Source of the DNA: Ruixingdingia sedimenti
Lineage (GTDB): Bacteria > Pseudomonadota > Alphaproteobacteria > Rhodobacterales > Rhodobacteraceae
Assembly: GCF_031432425.1 (NCBI RefSeq)
Contig: NZ_JAVKPH010000031.1
Coordinates: 1-37,735 of the forward strand
Direction: 5' to 3'
DNA: 37,735 bases
A program made the position numbers and the translations under genes. The notes under the pieces are model-generated. The model saw only the letters and a program-made list of their open reading frames with translations. It was not told where the DNA came from and ran no database searches. This document shows positions 21,503-29,426 of the stretch, in pieces (within the stretch, counting starts at the first letter, position 1; the number at the start of each line of letters is the position of its first letter).

Positions 21503-22444
21503 ATGACCGAATCCGTGAACGAAATCCGCCCGGATCTGGGGCTTTATGATTATTTGCCCTGGCCGGGCCGGCCGAAGATCACCTGGCCCGGCGGCGCGAA
21601 GATCGCCGTCTGGATCGCGCCGAACATCGAGTTCTACGAATACGATCCGCCCAACAACCCCACGCGCACGCCCTGGGCACGGCCCAATCCGGATGTGCTG
21701 CAGTATTCGCACCGCGATTACGGCAACCGGGCGGGTTGGCAGCGGATGATGGCGGCGATGGACCGGGCGGGGTTCCGCGGGTCGGTCTCGCTTAACGTGG
21801 CGCTGTGCGATCATCACCCGGAAATCATCCGCGCCTGCGCCGACCGAGGGTGGGAGTTCTTTTCCCACGGCATCTACAACACCCGCTACGTCTACAACAT
21901 GACGATCGAGCAGGAACGCGCGATCATCCGCGACGCCTTTGACACGGTGCGCCAGCATACGGGGCAGGAACTGGCGGGCTGGCTGTCGCCGGCGCTGTCG
22001 AACAACCTGTGGACGATGGACATCCTGTCCGAGGCGGGGATCCAGTATACCTGCGACATGTTCCACGATGACCAGCCGATGCCGGTGAAGGTCAAGACGG
22101 GGCGGCTGATCTCGATGCCCTATTCGCTCGAGATGAACGACGTGATCGTCTACAACAGCCAGAAGGTGACGCCGCGCCATTATGGCGAGATCATCAAGCG
22201 TCAGTTCGACCAGCTGTACAAGGAAGGCGATGAAAGCGGCACGGTGATGTGCATTCCGCTGCATCCCTATCTGGTCGGCCAGCCGCACCGGATCGAGGCC
22301 TTTGCCGAGGCGATCGACTACATCGCCGGGCATGAGGGCGTGTGGAAGGCGACGGGGCGCGAGATTGCGGCGCATTACCACGCCTCGGGCGCCTATGACG
22401 CGATGATCGCGGCGATGGCCGCGCATGACCGGGGGACCCGCTGA
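21503..22444 (+). CDS. PuuE/polysaccharide-deacetylase-like hydrolase, copy 1
   Basis: 313 residues from the ATG at 21503, one base after the preceding stop. It has a NodB-like barrel: IAVWIAPNIEFYEYDPPNNP, then SHRDYGNRAGWQRMMAAMDR, EFFSHGIYNTRYVY with SHG at 121-123, GWLSPALSNNLWT, CDMFHDDQP and MCIPLHPYLVGQPHR with LHP. These are the motifs of the allantoinase PuuE group, which open cyclic ureides, rather than of sugar deacetylases. A member acting on cyclic imides would open the ring to a half-amide, the substrate expected for the preceding amidohydrolase. Stop overlaps the next gene (TGATG). The paralogue downstream is only moderately similar. Confidence 0.85.
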   Translation: MTESVNEIRPDLGLYDYLPWPGRPKITWPGGAKIAVWIAPNIEFYEYDPPNNPTRTPWARPNPDVLQYSHRDYGNRAGWQRMMAAMDRAGFRGSVSLNVALCDHHPEIIRACADRGWEFFSHGIYNTRYVYNMTIEQERAIIRDAFDTVRQHTGQELAGWLSPALSNNLWTMDILSEAGIQYTCDMFHDDQPMPVKVKTGRLISMPYSLEMNDVIVYNSQKVTPRHYGEIIKRQFDQLYKEGDESGTVMCIPLHPYLVGQPHRIEAFAEAIDYIAGHEGVWKATGREIAAHYHASGAYDAMIAAMAAHDRGTR

Positions 22445-23367
22445 TGCCGATGCCCGACAGCTACCTGCACTATCCCGTTCGCCGCTATGGCATGGACCAT
22501 GACCGTTACGACTGGTCCGATCTGTTCACCCGCAAGCCGATCCAGTGGCCGGGCGGGGCGCGGATCGCGCTTTCGGTGGTGACGCATCTGCAGCACTTTC
22601 CGCTCGACATGCCGGCCAAGCCCTTCAAGGCGCCGGGCGCGCTGTCGATGCCCTATCCTGACTTTCGCTATTTCACCAACCGCGACTATGGCAACCGGAT
22701 CGGCGTGTTCCGGGTGCTGCGGCTACTGGCGGAGAAGGGTTTGCGCACCAGCTTTGCGATCAACGGGATCATCGCGTCGCGCTATCCTGCGGTGATCCGC
22801 GCGGTGGTTGACGGTGGGCATGAGGTGGTGGCGCATGGCCTTGATATGGGCAAGGTGCACCACTCGGGGCTGGAGCCCGAGGCCGAGGATGCGATCATCG
22901 CCGAGGCGCTGCGCCTGCTGCGTGCGGCCAGCGGCCAGAAGGTCGAGGGCTGGCTGTCGCCGGGCCGGGCGCAGGGTTTCAACACGCCCGAACTTCTGGT
23001 GAAGAACGGCGTGACCTGGTCGCTTGACTGGGCCAATGACGATCTGCCCTATGAGATGCGGACCAAGGAAGGCCCGCTGCTGGCGATGCCGCAGGCCTAT
23101 GAGACCGACGATCAGGTCGTGGCGAACGAGTATTTCCACTCGGAACCCGACTGGGTGCAGCAGGTCAAGGACCGGTTCGACGTGCTTTATCGTGAAAGCG
23201 CGGACTACGGTGGCCGGGTGATGAGCCTGCCGCTGCATTCCTGGGTCTCGGGGATGCCTTATCGCGTGGAATATCTGCGCGAGGTGCTGGACTATATCCT
23301 GTCGCATGACGGCGTGTGGTGCGCACCGGTGGGCGAGATCGCGGCAGCCGCGCGCGCGCAGGTGTGA
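22444..23367 (+). CDS. PuuE/polysaccharide-deacetylase-like hydrolase, copy 2
   Basis: 307 residues; start shares a base with the previous stop. Same fold as its neighbour: WPGGARIALSVVTHLQHFPL, NRDYGNRIGVFRVLRLLAEK, EVVAHGLDMGKVHH (HG at 131-132), GWLSPGRAQGFNTPELL, LDWANDDLPYEMRT and MSLPLHSWVSGMPYR. The LHP motif of copy 1 is LHS here, and copy 1's FSHG is VAHG, so the active sites differ. The pair could form a hetero-oligomer, or each could take a different ring. It sits 2 bases before the leuC-like gene. Function by family: cyclic amide hydrolysis; substrate unknown. Confidence 0.85.
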   Translation: MPMPDSYLHYPVRRYGMDHDRYDWSDLFTRKPIQWPGGARIALSVVTHLQHFPLDMPAKPFKAPGALSMPYPDFRYFTNRDYGNRIGVFRVLRLLAEKGLRTSFAINGIIASRYPAVIRAVVDGGHEVVAHGLDMGKVHHSGLEPEAEDAIIAEALRLLRAASGQKVEGWLSPGRAQGFNTPELLVKNGVTWSLDWANDDLPYEMRTKEGPLLAMPQAYETDDQVVANEYFHSEPDWVQQVKDRFDVLYRESADYGGRVMSLPLHSWVSGMPYRVEYLREVLDYILSHDGVWCAPVGEIAAAARAQV

Positions 23368-23369
23368 CC

Positions 23370-24767
23370 ATGACCCACCCCCGCACCATGTTTGCCAAGA
23401 TCTGGGAGGCGCATGAAATCCTGCGCCACCCGTCGGGCCCGTCGCTTTTGTATATCGACCGGGACATGATCCATGAGGGCAGCTTCCATGCCTTTGCCGA
23501 TCTGAAGCGGCGGGGCCTGAAGCCGCGCCGACCGGGGCAGGTCTTCGGCATCGCCGATCACTATGTGCCGACCACCGGGCGCAGCGCGGCCGAGGCCGCA
23601 AGCCCGGCGATTGCCCGCATGATCGACACGTTTGACGAAAACATGGACTGGGGCGGGGTGCGCCACTTCAGCCTTTCCAGCCGGCAGCAGGGCATCGTGC
23701 ATGTGGTGGCCCCCGAACAGGGGATCACCCTGCCGGGGCTGACCATCGTCTGTTCGGACAGCCACACCTCGACCCAAGGGGCGCTGGGGGCAATCGCCTT
23801 TGGTATCGGCCAGTCGGAAAACGCCCATGTGCTGGCCACGCAGACGCTGTGGCAGACCCGGCCGAAAACCATGCGCGTCACCGTCGATGGCGCGCTGGGG
23901 CAGGGGGTCAGCGCCAAGGATGTGATGCTGGCGCTGATCGCCCAGATCGGCGCGGGCGGGGCCGGGGGCCATGCGATCGAATTTGCCGGATCGGTGGTGC
24001 GGAACCTCTCGATCGAGGGGCGGCTGACGCTGTGCAACATGTCGATCGAAGCGGCGGCGCGCCTTGGCATGGTGGCCCCCGATGAAACCACCTTCACCTA
24101 TATCCGCGGCCGCCATTACGCGCCAAGCGAGCAGGAATGGGACAGCGCGCTGGATCAATGGCGCCGCCTGCCCACCGATGAAGGCGCGGTCTTCGACCGC
24201 GAGGTAACGCTGGACGGCGCCGCGATCGCGCCGATGGTCACCTGGGGCACCAGCCCCGAGGATGCGCTGCCGATCACCGGCCGCGTGCCCGACCCGGCCA
24301 GCTTTGCCAGCGCCGACAAGCGCGCGGCGGCCGCGCGCGCGCTGGACTACATGGGCCTGACGCCCGGCACCGCGCTGGAAGGCCTTGCGATCGACAAGGT
24401 CTTCATCGGGTCCTGCACCAACGCCCGGATCGAGGATCTGCGCGCCGCCGCCGCCGTTCTGAAGGGGCGCAAGGCCGTGGTTCCGGCGATCATCGTGCCG
24501 GGGTCCACCCCCGTGCGCGATCAGGCCGAGGCCGAGGGCATCGCGCAAGTTTTCCGTGACGCGGGCTTTGACTGGCGCCAGTCGGGCTGTTCGATGTGCG
24601 CGGCGATGAACGGCGATGTGGTGGGGCCGGGGGAACGCTGCGCCTCGACCTCAAACCGCAACTTCGTGGGCCGCCAGGGCCCGGGCGCGCGCACCCATCT
24701 GGTCAGCCCCGCGATGGCCGCCGCCGCCGCGATCAGCGGCAAGCTGACCGACGTGCGCCGGATCTGA
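23370..24767 (+). CDS. LeuC-like aconitase-superfamily hydro-lyase, large subunit
   Basis: 465 residues. Iron-sulfur ligands are C349 (FIGSCTNARIEDL) and C407, C410 (SGCSMCAAMN). VCSDSHTSTQGALGAIAFGI and the substrate loop SNRNFVGRQGPGARTHLVSP are typical. It is close to isopropylmalate isomerase LeuC, with a Val where LeuC usually has Glu in SNRNFEGRQG. Similar LeuCD-type pairs act outside leucine synthesis as maleate hydratase and as dimethylmaleate hydratase. The operon (amidohydrolases before, lyase after) argues for such a catabolic hydratase of a cis-unsaturated diacid. There is no leuA or leuB in the window. Confidence 0.88.
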   Translation: MTHPRTMFAKIWEAHEILRHPSGPSLLYIDRDMIHEGSFHAFADLKRRGLKPRRPGQVFGIADHYVPTTGRSAAEAASPAIARMIDTFDENMDWGGVRHFSLSSRQQGIVHVVAPEQGITLPGLTIVCSDSHTSTQGALGAIAFGIGQSENAHVLATQTLWQTRPKTMRVTVDGALGQGVSAKDVMLALIAQIGAGGAGGHAIEFAGSVVRNLSIEGRLTLCNMSIEAAARLGMVAPDETTFTYIRGRHYAPSEQEWDSALDQWRRLPTDEGAVFDREVTLDGAAIAPMVTWGTSPEDALPITGRVPDPASFASADKRAAAARALDYMGLTPGTALEGLAIDKVFIGSCTNARIEDLRAAAAVLKGRKAVVPAIIVPGSTPVRDQAEAEGIAQVFRDAGFDWRQSGCSMCAAMNGDVVGPGERCASTSNRNFVGRQGPGARTHLVSPAMAAAAAISGKLTDVRRI

Positions 24768-24776
24768 GAGGACGAC

Positions 24777-25391
24777 ATGAAAGCCTTCATCCGCGAAACC
24801 TCGACCGTGGCGGTGGTGCCGATCGTGAACTGCGACACCGACCAGATCATTCCTGGACGGTTCCTAAAGGCCGACCGGGCGCAGGGCTATGGCCAGTTCC
24901 TGTTCCACGACATCCGCCGCGACGCCGACGGCACCCTTGACCCCGCCTTCGCGCTGAACCGCCCGGATGCCGCAGCCGCAACGATCCTTCTGGTGGGCGA
25001 CAATTTCGGCTGCGGATCATCGCGTGAGGGGGCGGTCTATGCGCTGGTCGACCACGGCATCCGCGCGCTGATCGCACCCGGCTTTGGCGACATCTTCTAC
25101 AACAACGCGCTGAAGAACGGCCTTGTGCCGGTGCGCCTGCCCGCGCCGGTCTGCGACGCGCTGGCCGCGCATCTGGCGGCCCATCCGCAAGATCCGGTGA
25201 CGGTCGATCTTGAGGCGGGGCAGGTCACGCTGCCCGGCGATCTGGGCGCGCATCCGATCACGATCGAACCCTTTGCCCGCGACTGCATCCTGCGCGGCCT
25301 GGATGAGATTGAACTGACCCTGACCCATCTGGACCAGATCGAGGCGTTTGAGGCGGCGCGCATTGCCGCCAACCCCTGGCTGGGCCGCTGA
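24777..25391 (+). CDS. LeuD-like aconitase-superfamily hydro-lyase, small subunit
   Basis: 204 residues, nine bases after the large subunit, with GAGAGGAC as ribosome-binding site. VNCDTDQIIPGRFLKADRAQ and GYGQFLFHDI, then VGDNFGCGSSREGAVYALVD and FGDIFYNNALKNGLVPVRL, are the swivel-domain motifs; the NFGCGSSRE loop and the IIP..FL loop line the substrate pocket. It pairs with the LeuC-like protein as a cytoplasmic heterodimer. The specificity loop FLKADRAQGYG resembles the isopropylmalate type, so a branched or alkyl-substituted diacid is conceivable. Its substrate is inferred from context. Confidence 0.88.
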   Translation: MKAFIRETSTVAVVPIVNCDTDQIIPGRFLKADRAQGYGQFLFHDIRRDADGTLDPAFALNRPDAAAATILLVGDNFGCGSSREGAVYALVDHGIRALIAPGFGDIFYNNALKNGLVPVRLPAPVCDALAAHLAAHPQDPVTVDLEAGQVTLPGDLGAHPITIEPFARDCILRGLDEIELTLTHLDQIEAFEAARIAANPWLGR

Positions 25392-25411
25392 GACCGAAAA
25401 AGGACCAACAG

Positions 25412-26305
25412 ATGACCCTTACCCGCACGAAACGACTGCGCCAGGCCCTTGCGGGCGACCGGGCGATCATGGCCCCGGGCGTCGTCGATGCGATGTATGC
25501 CCGCCTGGTGGCCGAAGCCGGGTTCCCCGCGATGTACATGACCGGCGCGGGCACCTCGGCCACGCGGCTGGGCTATCCGGATGTGGGCCTGCTGACGATG
25601 ACCGAAATGGTCGACAACGCCACCCGCATCGCCGATGCGTCTGACGTGCCGTTGATCGCGGATGCCGACAACGGCTTTGGCGGGCCCTTGAACGTGCGCC
25701 GCGCGATCCAGCTTTATGAACGCGGCGGGGTCGCGGCGGTGCATCTGGAAGACCAGGTCCTGCCCAAGCGCTGCGGCCATCTGTCGGGCAAGCAGCTGAT
25801 CTCGGCCGAGGATATGGTGGCCAAGGTCAAGGCCGCGGTGGATGCGCGGTTGGACCCGGATTTCGTGGTGATCGCGCGCACCGACGCGCTGGCGCTGCAT
25901 GGCCGTAACGCCGCCTTCGACCGGGCCGAGATGTATCGCGAGGCCGGCGCCGATGTGATCTTCATCGAAAGCCCCGGCCCCGATGATCTGCCCCATATCG
26001 CGCCGCGGTTTCCGGGTGTGCCGCTTCTGTACAACATGGCAACGTCCGGCAAGACGCCGTTCCTGTCGCGGTCCGAGGTCGAGGCGCTGGGCTTCAAGCT
26101 GATCATCTATCCCAACTGGCTGCTGCTGTCGGCCTGCGAGGCCGCGCGCCGCACGCTGGAGGTGATGAAGACCGAGGAAAGCATCGCTTCGATCGCGCCC
26201 AATGTCATGACCTTCAAGCAGTTCTTCGACATGGCCCGGATGGCCGAGGTGCAGGAACTTGAGGCGCGTTATGGCACGCCCGAGGAAAGCCGCACCGATT
26301 ATTGA
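25412..26305 (+). CDS. Isocitrate lyase/PEP mutase-family C-C lyase
   Basis: 297 residues. Barrel motifs: GAGTSATRLGYPDVGLLTMT, LIADADNGFGGPLNVRRAIQ with the metal-binding D84/D86, VHLEDQVLPKRCGH (E113, D114; catalytic loop K119-R-C121-G-H). The KRCGH/KKCGH loop with Cys marks true lyases (2-methylisocitrate, 2,3-dimethylmalate, oxaloacetate-type) over PEP mutases. With the LeuCD-like hydratase next door, the closest known logic is dimethylmalate lyase of nicotinate fermentation: alkylmalate to pyruvate plus a short carboxylate. It starts 20 bases after the small subunit. Confidence 0.88.
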   Translation: MTLTRTKRLRQALAGDRAIMAPGVVDAMYARLVAEAGFPAMYMTGAGTSATRLGYPDVGLLTMTEMVDNATRIADASDVPLIADADNGFGGPLNVRRAIQLYERGGVAAVHLEDQVLPKRCGHLSGKQLISAEDMVAKVKAAVDARLDPDFVVIARTDALALHGRNAAFDRAEMYREAGADVIFIESPGPDDLPHIAPRFPGVPLLYNMATSGKTPFLSRSEVEALGFKLIIYPNWLLLSACEAARRTLEVMKTEESIASIAPNVMTFKQFFDMARMAEVQELEARYGTPEESRTDY

Positions 26306-26350
26306 AATCATCCCGGCGCCCCCGGCGCCGCCTTGCCAAAGAGGCCGAAG

Positions 26351-27754
26351 ATGGCAGTTCTGTCCGCCGAAGGCGTAGAGTTCGATTTCGAAATGCCGGT
26401 CGTGGTGGTCGGCGCGGGGGCCTGTGGCCTTGTCGCGGCACTGGCCGCGCATGACGCGGGCCAAGAGGTGATGATCCTTGAACGCGACGAAAGCCCGCGC
26501 GGATCGACCTCGCTGTCGGCGGGGCTGATCCCGGCGCCCTGCACCCGCTTGCAGCGCGAAGCCGGGATTGAAGACAGCCCCGAATTGTTCGCCGCTGATC
26601 TGGTGGCCAAGACCCACGGCCACACCCCGCCGGACATGGCGCTGGTGGCGGCGCAGGCGGTTGGGCCTATGATCGACTGGCTGATGGACAGCCACGGGAT
26701 CGAACTGGAACTGGTCACCGGCTTCCTTTATCCCGGCCATTCCCGGATGCGGATGCATGGCCCCAAAAGCCGCACCGGCGCGGATCTGGAACAGGCGCTG
26801 CTGGCGGCGGTGGCGGCGGCGGGGATCGATCTGGTCACCGGCGCCTCGGTTGAGGATTTGTATGCCGATGCCGACGGGCGCATCACCGGGTTGCGCTTCC
26901 GTCGCCCCGATGGCGCGCTTGAATCCCTGGGCTGCCGGGCCGTGGTGCTGGCCTGCTGTGGATTTGCGGGCGATGTCGACATGGTGCGCCGCTTCATTCC
27001 CGAAATCGCCGATGCCGAATGCTGTGGGCATCTGTCGAACACGGGCGATGCGGTGAGATGGGGCGAAGGCTTGGGCGCGGCGCTGGCCGACATGGGCGCC
27101 TATCAGGGGCATGGCTCGGTCGCGCATCCGCATGGTCTGCCGCTGACCTGGGCGGTGATCACCAAGGGCGGTGTCTTGATCAACGCCGAGGGGCGGCGTT
27201 TTTCGAATGAAATGCGCGGCTATTCGGAACATGGCGCCGAGGTGGCCGCGCAACCGGGCCATGTCGCCTGGGACATCTTCGATGACCGTGGCGAGCAAGA
27301 GGCGATCGGCTTTCACGACTATCGTGAAATCCGCAAGCTGGGCGCGGTCAAGACCGCCGCGACGCTGGACGAATTGGCCGCGGCCACCGGCCTGCCGCTT
27401 GCGGCGCTGCGCGCGGAATTCGACGCGATTGCCGAGGCTGCCCGCACTGGCACGCCCGACCGCTTTGGCCGCCGCTTTACGCCCGACGATCTGCTGCAGC
27501 CGCCCTTTCATGCGGTCAAGGTCAATGGCGCGCTGTTCCACACCCAGGGCGGGCTTGTGATCGACGCCGAGGCGCGGGTGCTGCGGCCCGATGGTCGCGC
27601 GCTGCCCAATCTGATGGCGGGTGGCGGCGCGGCACGGGGGCTGTCGGGCGATTCCAACTATGGTTACCTGTCGGGCAACGGCCTGCTGTCGGCCACCGCC
27701 TTCGGGCGCCTGGCGGGGATCAGCGCCGCGCGCATCGCCGCCAGCGGCGCCTGA
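26351..27754 (+). CDS. FAD-dependent oxidoreductase (fumarate reductase/ketosteroid dehydrogenase-like)
   Basis: 467 residues from the ATG at 26351 (GAGG upstream); a TTG at 26333 is a less likely start. The FAD site is VVVVGAGACGLVAALAAHDA followed by MILERDESPRGSTSLSAGLI. A C-terminal GGGAARGLSGDSNYGYLSGN binds the flavin end. This is the flavoprotein fold of fumarate/urocanate reductases and 3-ketosteroid dehydrogenases; no heme domain or signal peptide is seen, so it is a soluble cytoplasmic enzyme. It could oxidise a saturated imide or diacid to the unsaturated form, or do the reverse. Last gene of the operon, 45 bases after the lyase; it converges with the GntR gene. Confidence 0.88.
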   Translation: MAVLSAEGVEFDFEMPVVVVGAGACGLVAALAAHDAGQEVMILERDESPRGSTSLSAGLIPAPCTRLQREAGIEDSPELFAADLVAKTHGHTPPDMALVAAQAVGPMIDWLMDSHGIELELVTGFLYPGHSRMRMHGPKSRTGADLEQALLAAVAAAGIDLVTGASVEDLYADADGRITGLRFRRPDGALESLGCRAVVLACCGFAGDVDMVRRFIPEIADAECCGHLSNTGDAVRWGEGLGAALADMGAYQGHGSVAHPHGLPLTWAVITKGGVLINAEGRRFSNEMRGYSEHGAEVAAQPGHVAWDIFDDRGEQEAIGFHDYREIRKLGAVKTAATLDELAAATGLPLAALRAEFDAIAEAARTGTPDRFGRRFTPDDLLQPPFHAVKVNGALFHTQGGLVIDAEARVLRPDGRALPNLMAGGGAARGLSGDSNYGYLSGNGLLSATAFGRLAGISAARIAASGA

Positions 27755-27779
27755 CCGCGCCGGGGGCGGATCCGGGCAC

Positions 27780-28559
27780 CTAGCCCGGCTGCGCCCCGTC
27801 CAGCGTGAAATCCTTGCCCGCTTCGCGGCGCAGCGTGACGCGGTATTCATAGCGATCCGCGCAATACAGGATTTCTGCGGCGTAAAAGGGCACCAGCGCG
27901 GCATCGTAGAACAGCCTGTTCACCCGCATCAGCGGCGCGCCCACCGGGATCTGCAGGTGCTGCGAGGCATATTCATCGGCCAGCGTCGCGGTCAGCGCCT
28001 GTTCGACCTGTTCCACCTCGGCGCCGGCGCGCTGGACCAGGTCGATCATGTTCGTCGTCGTCAGATCCTCATGGCTGAATGCGCCGCCCACTTCGGGGCG
28101 CAGATAGGCCATCGACAGCGAATAGGGCTTGCCGTCCAGGTCGCGCACACGCACCGCGCGCACCAGTTCGGTGGTCGGCGCCACGCCCATCAGCGCGCAG
28201 ATCCGTGGCGGGGCCTCGCCCCGGTCCAGGCTGATGACGCGCAGGCGCGTGCTTTGCCCGACCGCGTTGAGATAGTTCAAAAGCCCGCTGACATTCGACA
28301 CGACCGCGCGGTTCAGCGCGTTTTCCCGCGCGCGGTCGGTGACAAAGGTGCCGCGGCCGCGGGTGCGGGTCACCAGGCCTTCGGCGGTCAGCATTTCCAT
28401 CGCGCGGCGGATCGTGATCCGGCTGGCCGAAAAGGTCTCGGCCAGCTCCGCCTCGGTCGGGACGGGGACGTCGGCCGGATAATAGCCGTTCACGATCCGC
28501 TCACGCATGACCGCGTAGATCCTGTGATACAGCGGGGTGGGCGAGCTTGTCTCGGCCAT
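27780..28559 (-). CDS. GntR/HutC-family transcriptional regulator
   Basis: 259 residues from the ATG at 28559. The N-terminal winged HTH: PLYHRIYAVMRERIVNGYYP, EAELAETFSASRITIRRAME and MLTAEGLVTRTRGRGTFVTD. The C-terminal part is a UTRA ligand domain (SMAYLRPEVGGAFSHEDLTT, ADEYASQHLQIPVGAPLMRV). HutC-type members sense small acids or amides and repress catabolic operons. It converges with the FAD gene and lies 93 bases downstream of the enoyl-CoA hydratase gene on the same strand. It is the probable regulator of the operon at 20824 and possibly of the CoA genes. Confidence 0.9.
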   Translation of the reverse strand: MAETSSPTPLYHRIYAVMRERIVNGYYPADVPVPTEAELAETFSASRITIRRAMEMLTAEGLVTRTRGRGTFVTDRARENALNRAVVSNVSGLLNYLNAVGQSTRLRVISLDRGEAPPRICALMGVAPTTELVRAVRVRDLDGKPYSLSMAYLRPEVGGAFSHEDLTTTNMIDLVQRAGAEVEQVEQALTATLADEYASQHLQIPVGAPLMRVNRLFYDAALVPFYAAEILYCADRYEYRVTLRREAGKDFTLDGAQPG

Positions 28560-28587
28560 GGGCAGGTCACCTCTTGCGCGGGGGCAG

Positions 28588-28619
28588 ATCATACACACCG
28601 AATGAGTGGGACAAGTCAA
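28588..28619 (-). promoter_or_regulatory. Weak candidate promoter of the GntR gene
   Basis: On the minus strand TTGACT (28619-28614) and TATGAT (28593-28588) are 20 bases apart, longer than ideal, in the 93-base gap before the regulator's start at 28559. Only one of the two hexamers may be real. Confidence 0.28.
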
Positions 28620-28652
28620 CGCCCCCCGCGGTTGTGGCGGTGTTGCGCCCGG

Positions 28653-29426
28653 TCAGCGCCCCTGCCAGCGGGGCGGACGGCGTTCCAGAAAGGCGCGCGC
28701 GCCTTCGGTGGCATCCTCGCTGGCCATGATCTGGCGCAGTGTCGCGGCGTTTTCCGCCCAAAGAGGGGGCAGGCCCGCGCGTTCGGCCGCCCGGCTGAGG
28801 CCAAGCGAGGCCGATACCGCAAGCGGCGCGTTCCGCGCGATTTCCTGGGCTAGGGCCAATGCGGCATCCAGCACCCCGCCTTCTGGCGCGCGGCGCGCGA
28901 TCAGGCCCAGATCCCAGGCCTCGGCCGTGTCGATCATCCGCCCCGTCAGGATGATTTCGCGCGCCCGTCCCGGCGCGATCACGCTGGCCAGACGGGCCGC
29001 GCCGCCGCCGCCCGCGACCAGCCCGCGCATCACCTCGGGCAGGCCAAAGCGGGCGCCTTCTTCGGCCACGATCAGATCGCAGGCCAGCGCCAGTTCGAAC
29101 CCGCCGGCCAGGGCCGCGCCATGCACCGCGGCGATCAGCGGCTTGGTCCGCGCGGCCTCGGTCAGGCCAGCAAAGCCGCCGGGGCCGAACAAAACCGCTT
29201 CGACCTGGCCATCGGCAAAGGCCGCCAGATCCATGCCGGCGCAGAACACCGGGCCTTCGCCACGCAGAACCGCCACCCGCAGGTCGGGGTCGGCCTCAAA
29301 CCGGGCCAGCGCGTCTGTCATCGCGGCGGTGGTGGCTGCGTCGATCGCATTGCGCCGGTCGGGGCGGTCCAGCGTCAGGATGGCGATGGCGCCACGGGTT
29401 TCGAAACGCAGGGGCAGGGCGGTCAT
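28653..29426 (-). CDS. Enoyl-CoA hydratase/isomerase family protein
   Basis: 257 residues. Crotonase-fold markers: ILTLDRPDRRNAIDAATTAA, FCAGMDL (62-67) and AALAGGFELALACDLIVA, with E111 and E131 (FGLPEVMRGLVAGGGGAARL) in the two catalytic Glu positions, so a genuine hydratase is plausible. It hydrates a double bond of an acyl-CoA. It overlaps the 3' end of the acyl-CoA synthetase gene by 4 bases and is co-transcribed with it. In the context it may handle the short acid released by the lyase or another branch of the pathway; that is inference. Confidence 0.87.
   Translation of the reverse strand: MTALPLRFETRGAIAILTLDRPDRRNAIDAATTAAMTDALARFEADPDLRVAVLRGEGPVFCAGMDLAAFADGQVEAVLFGPGGFAGLTEAARTKPLIAAVHGAALAGGFELALACDLIVAEEGARFGLPEVMRGLVAGGGGAARLASVIAPGRAREIILTGRMIDTAEAWDLGLIARRAPEGGVLDAALALAQEIARNAPLAVSASLGLSRAAERAGLPPLWAENAATLRQIMASEDATEGARAFLERRPPRWQGR

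Noticed and set aside
23370..25391. Reading the LeuC/LeuD-like pair as leucine biosynthesis genes
   Set aside because: There are no leuA or leuB genes nearby and the operon consists of amidohydrolases and a lyase, so a catabolic hydratase is preferred. Not excluded by sequence alone.
25097..27904. A 935-codon open frame on the minus strand
   Set aside because: It lies opposite the lyase and FAD genes, is Arg/His/Gly-rich and lacks any domain. High-GC coding DNA routinely leaves such antisense frames.
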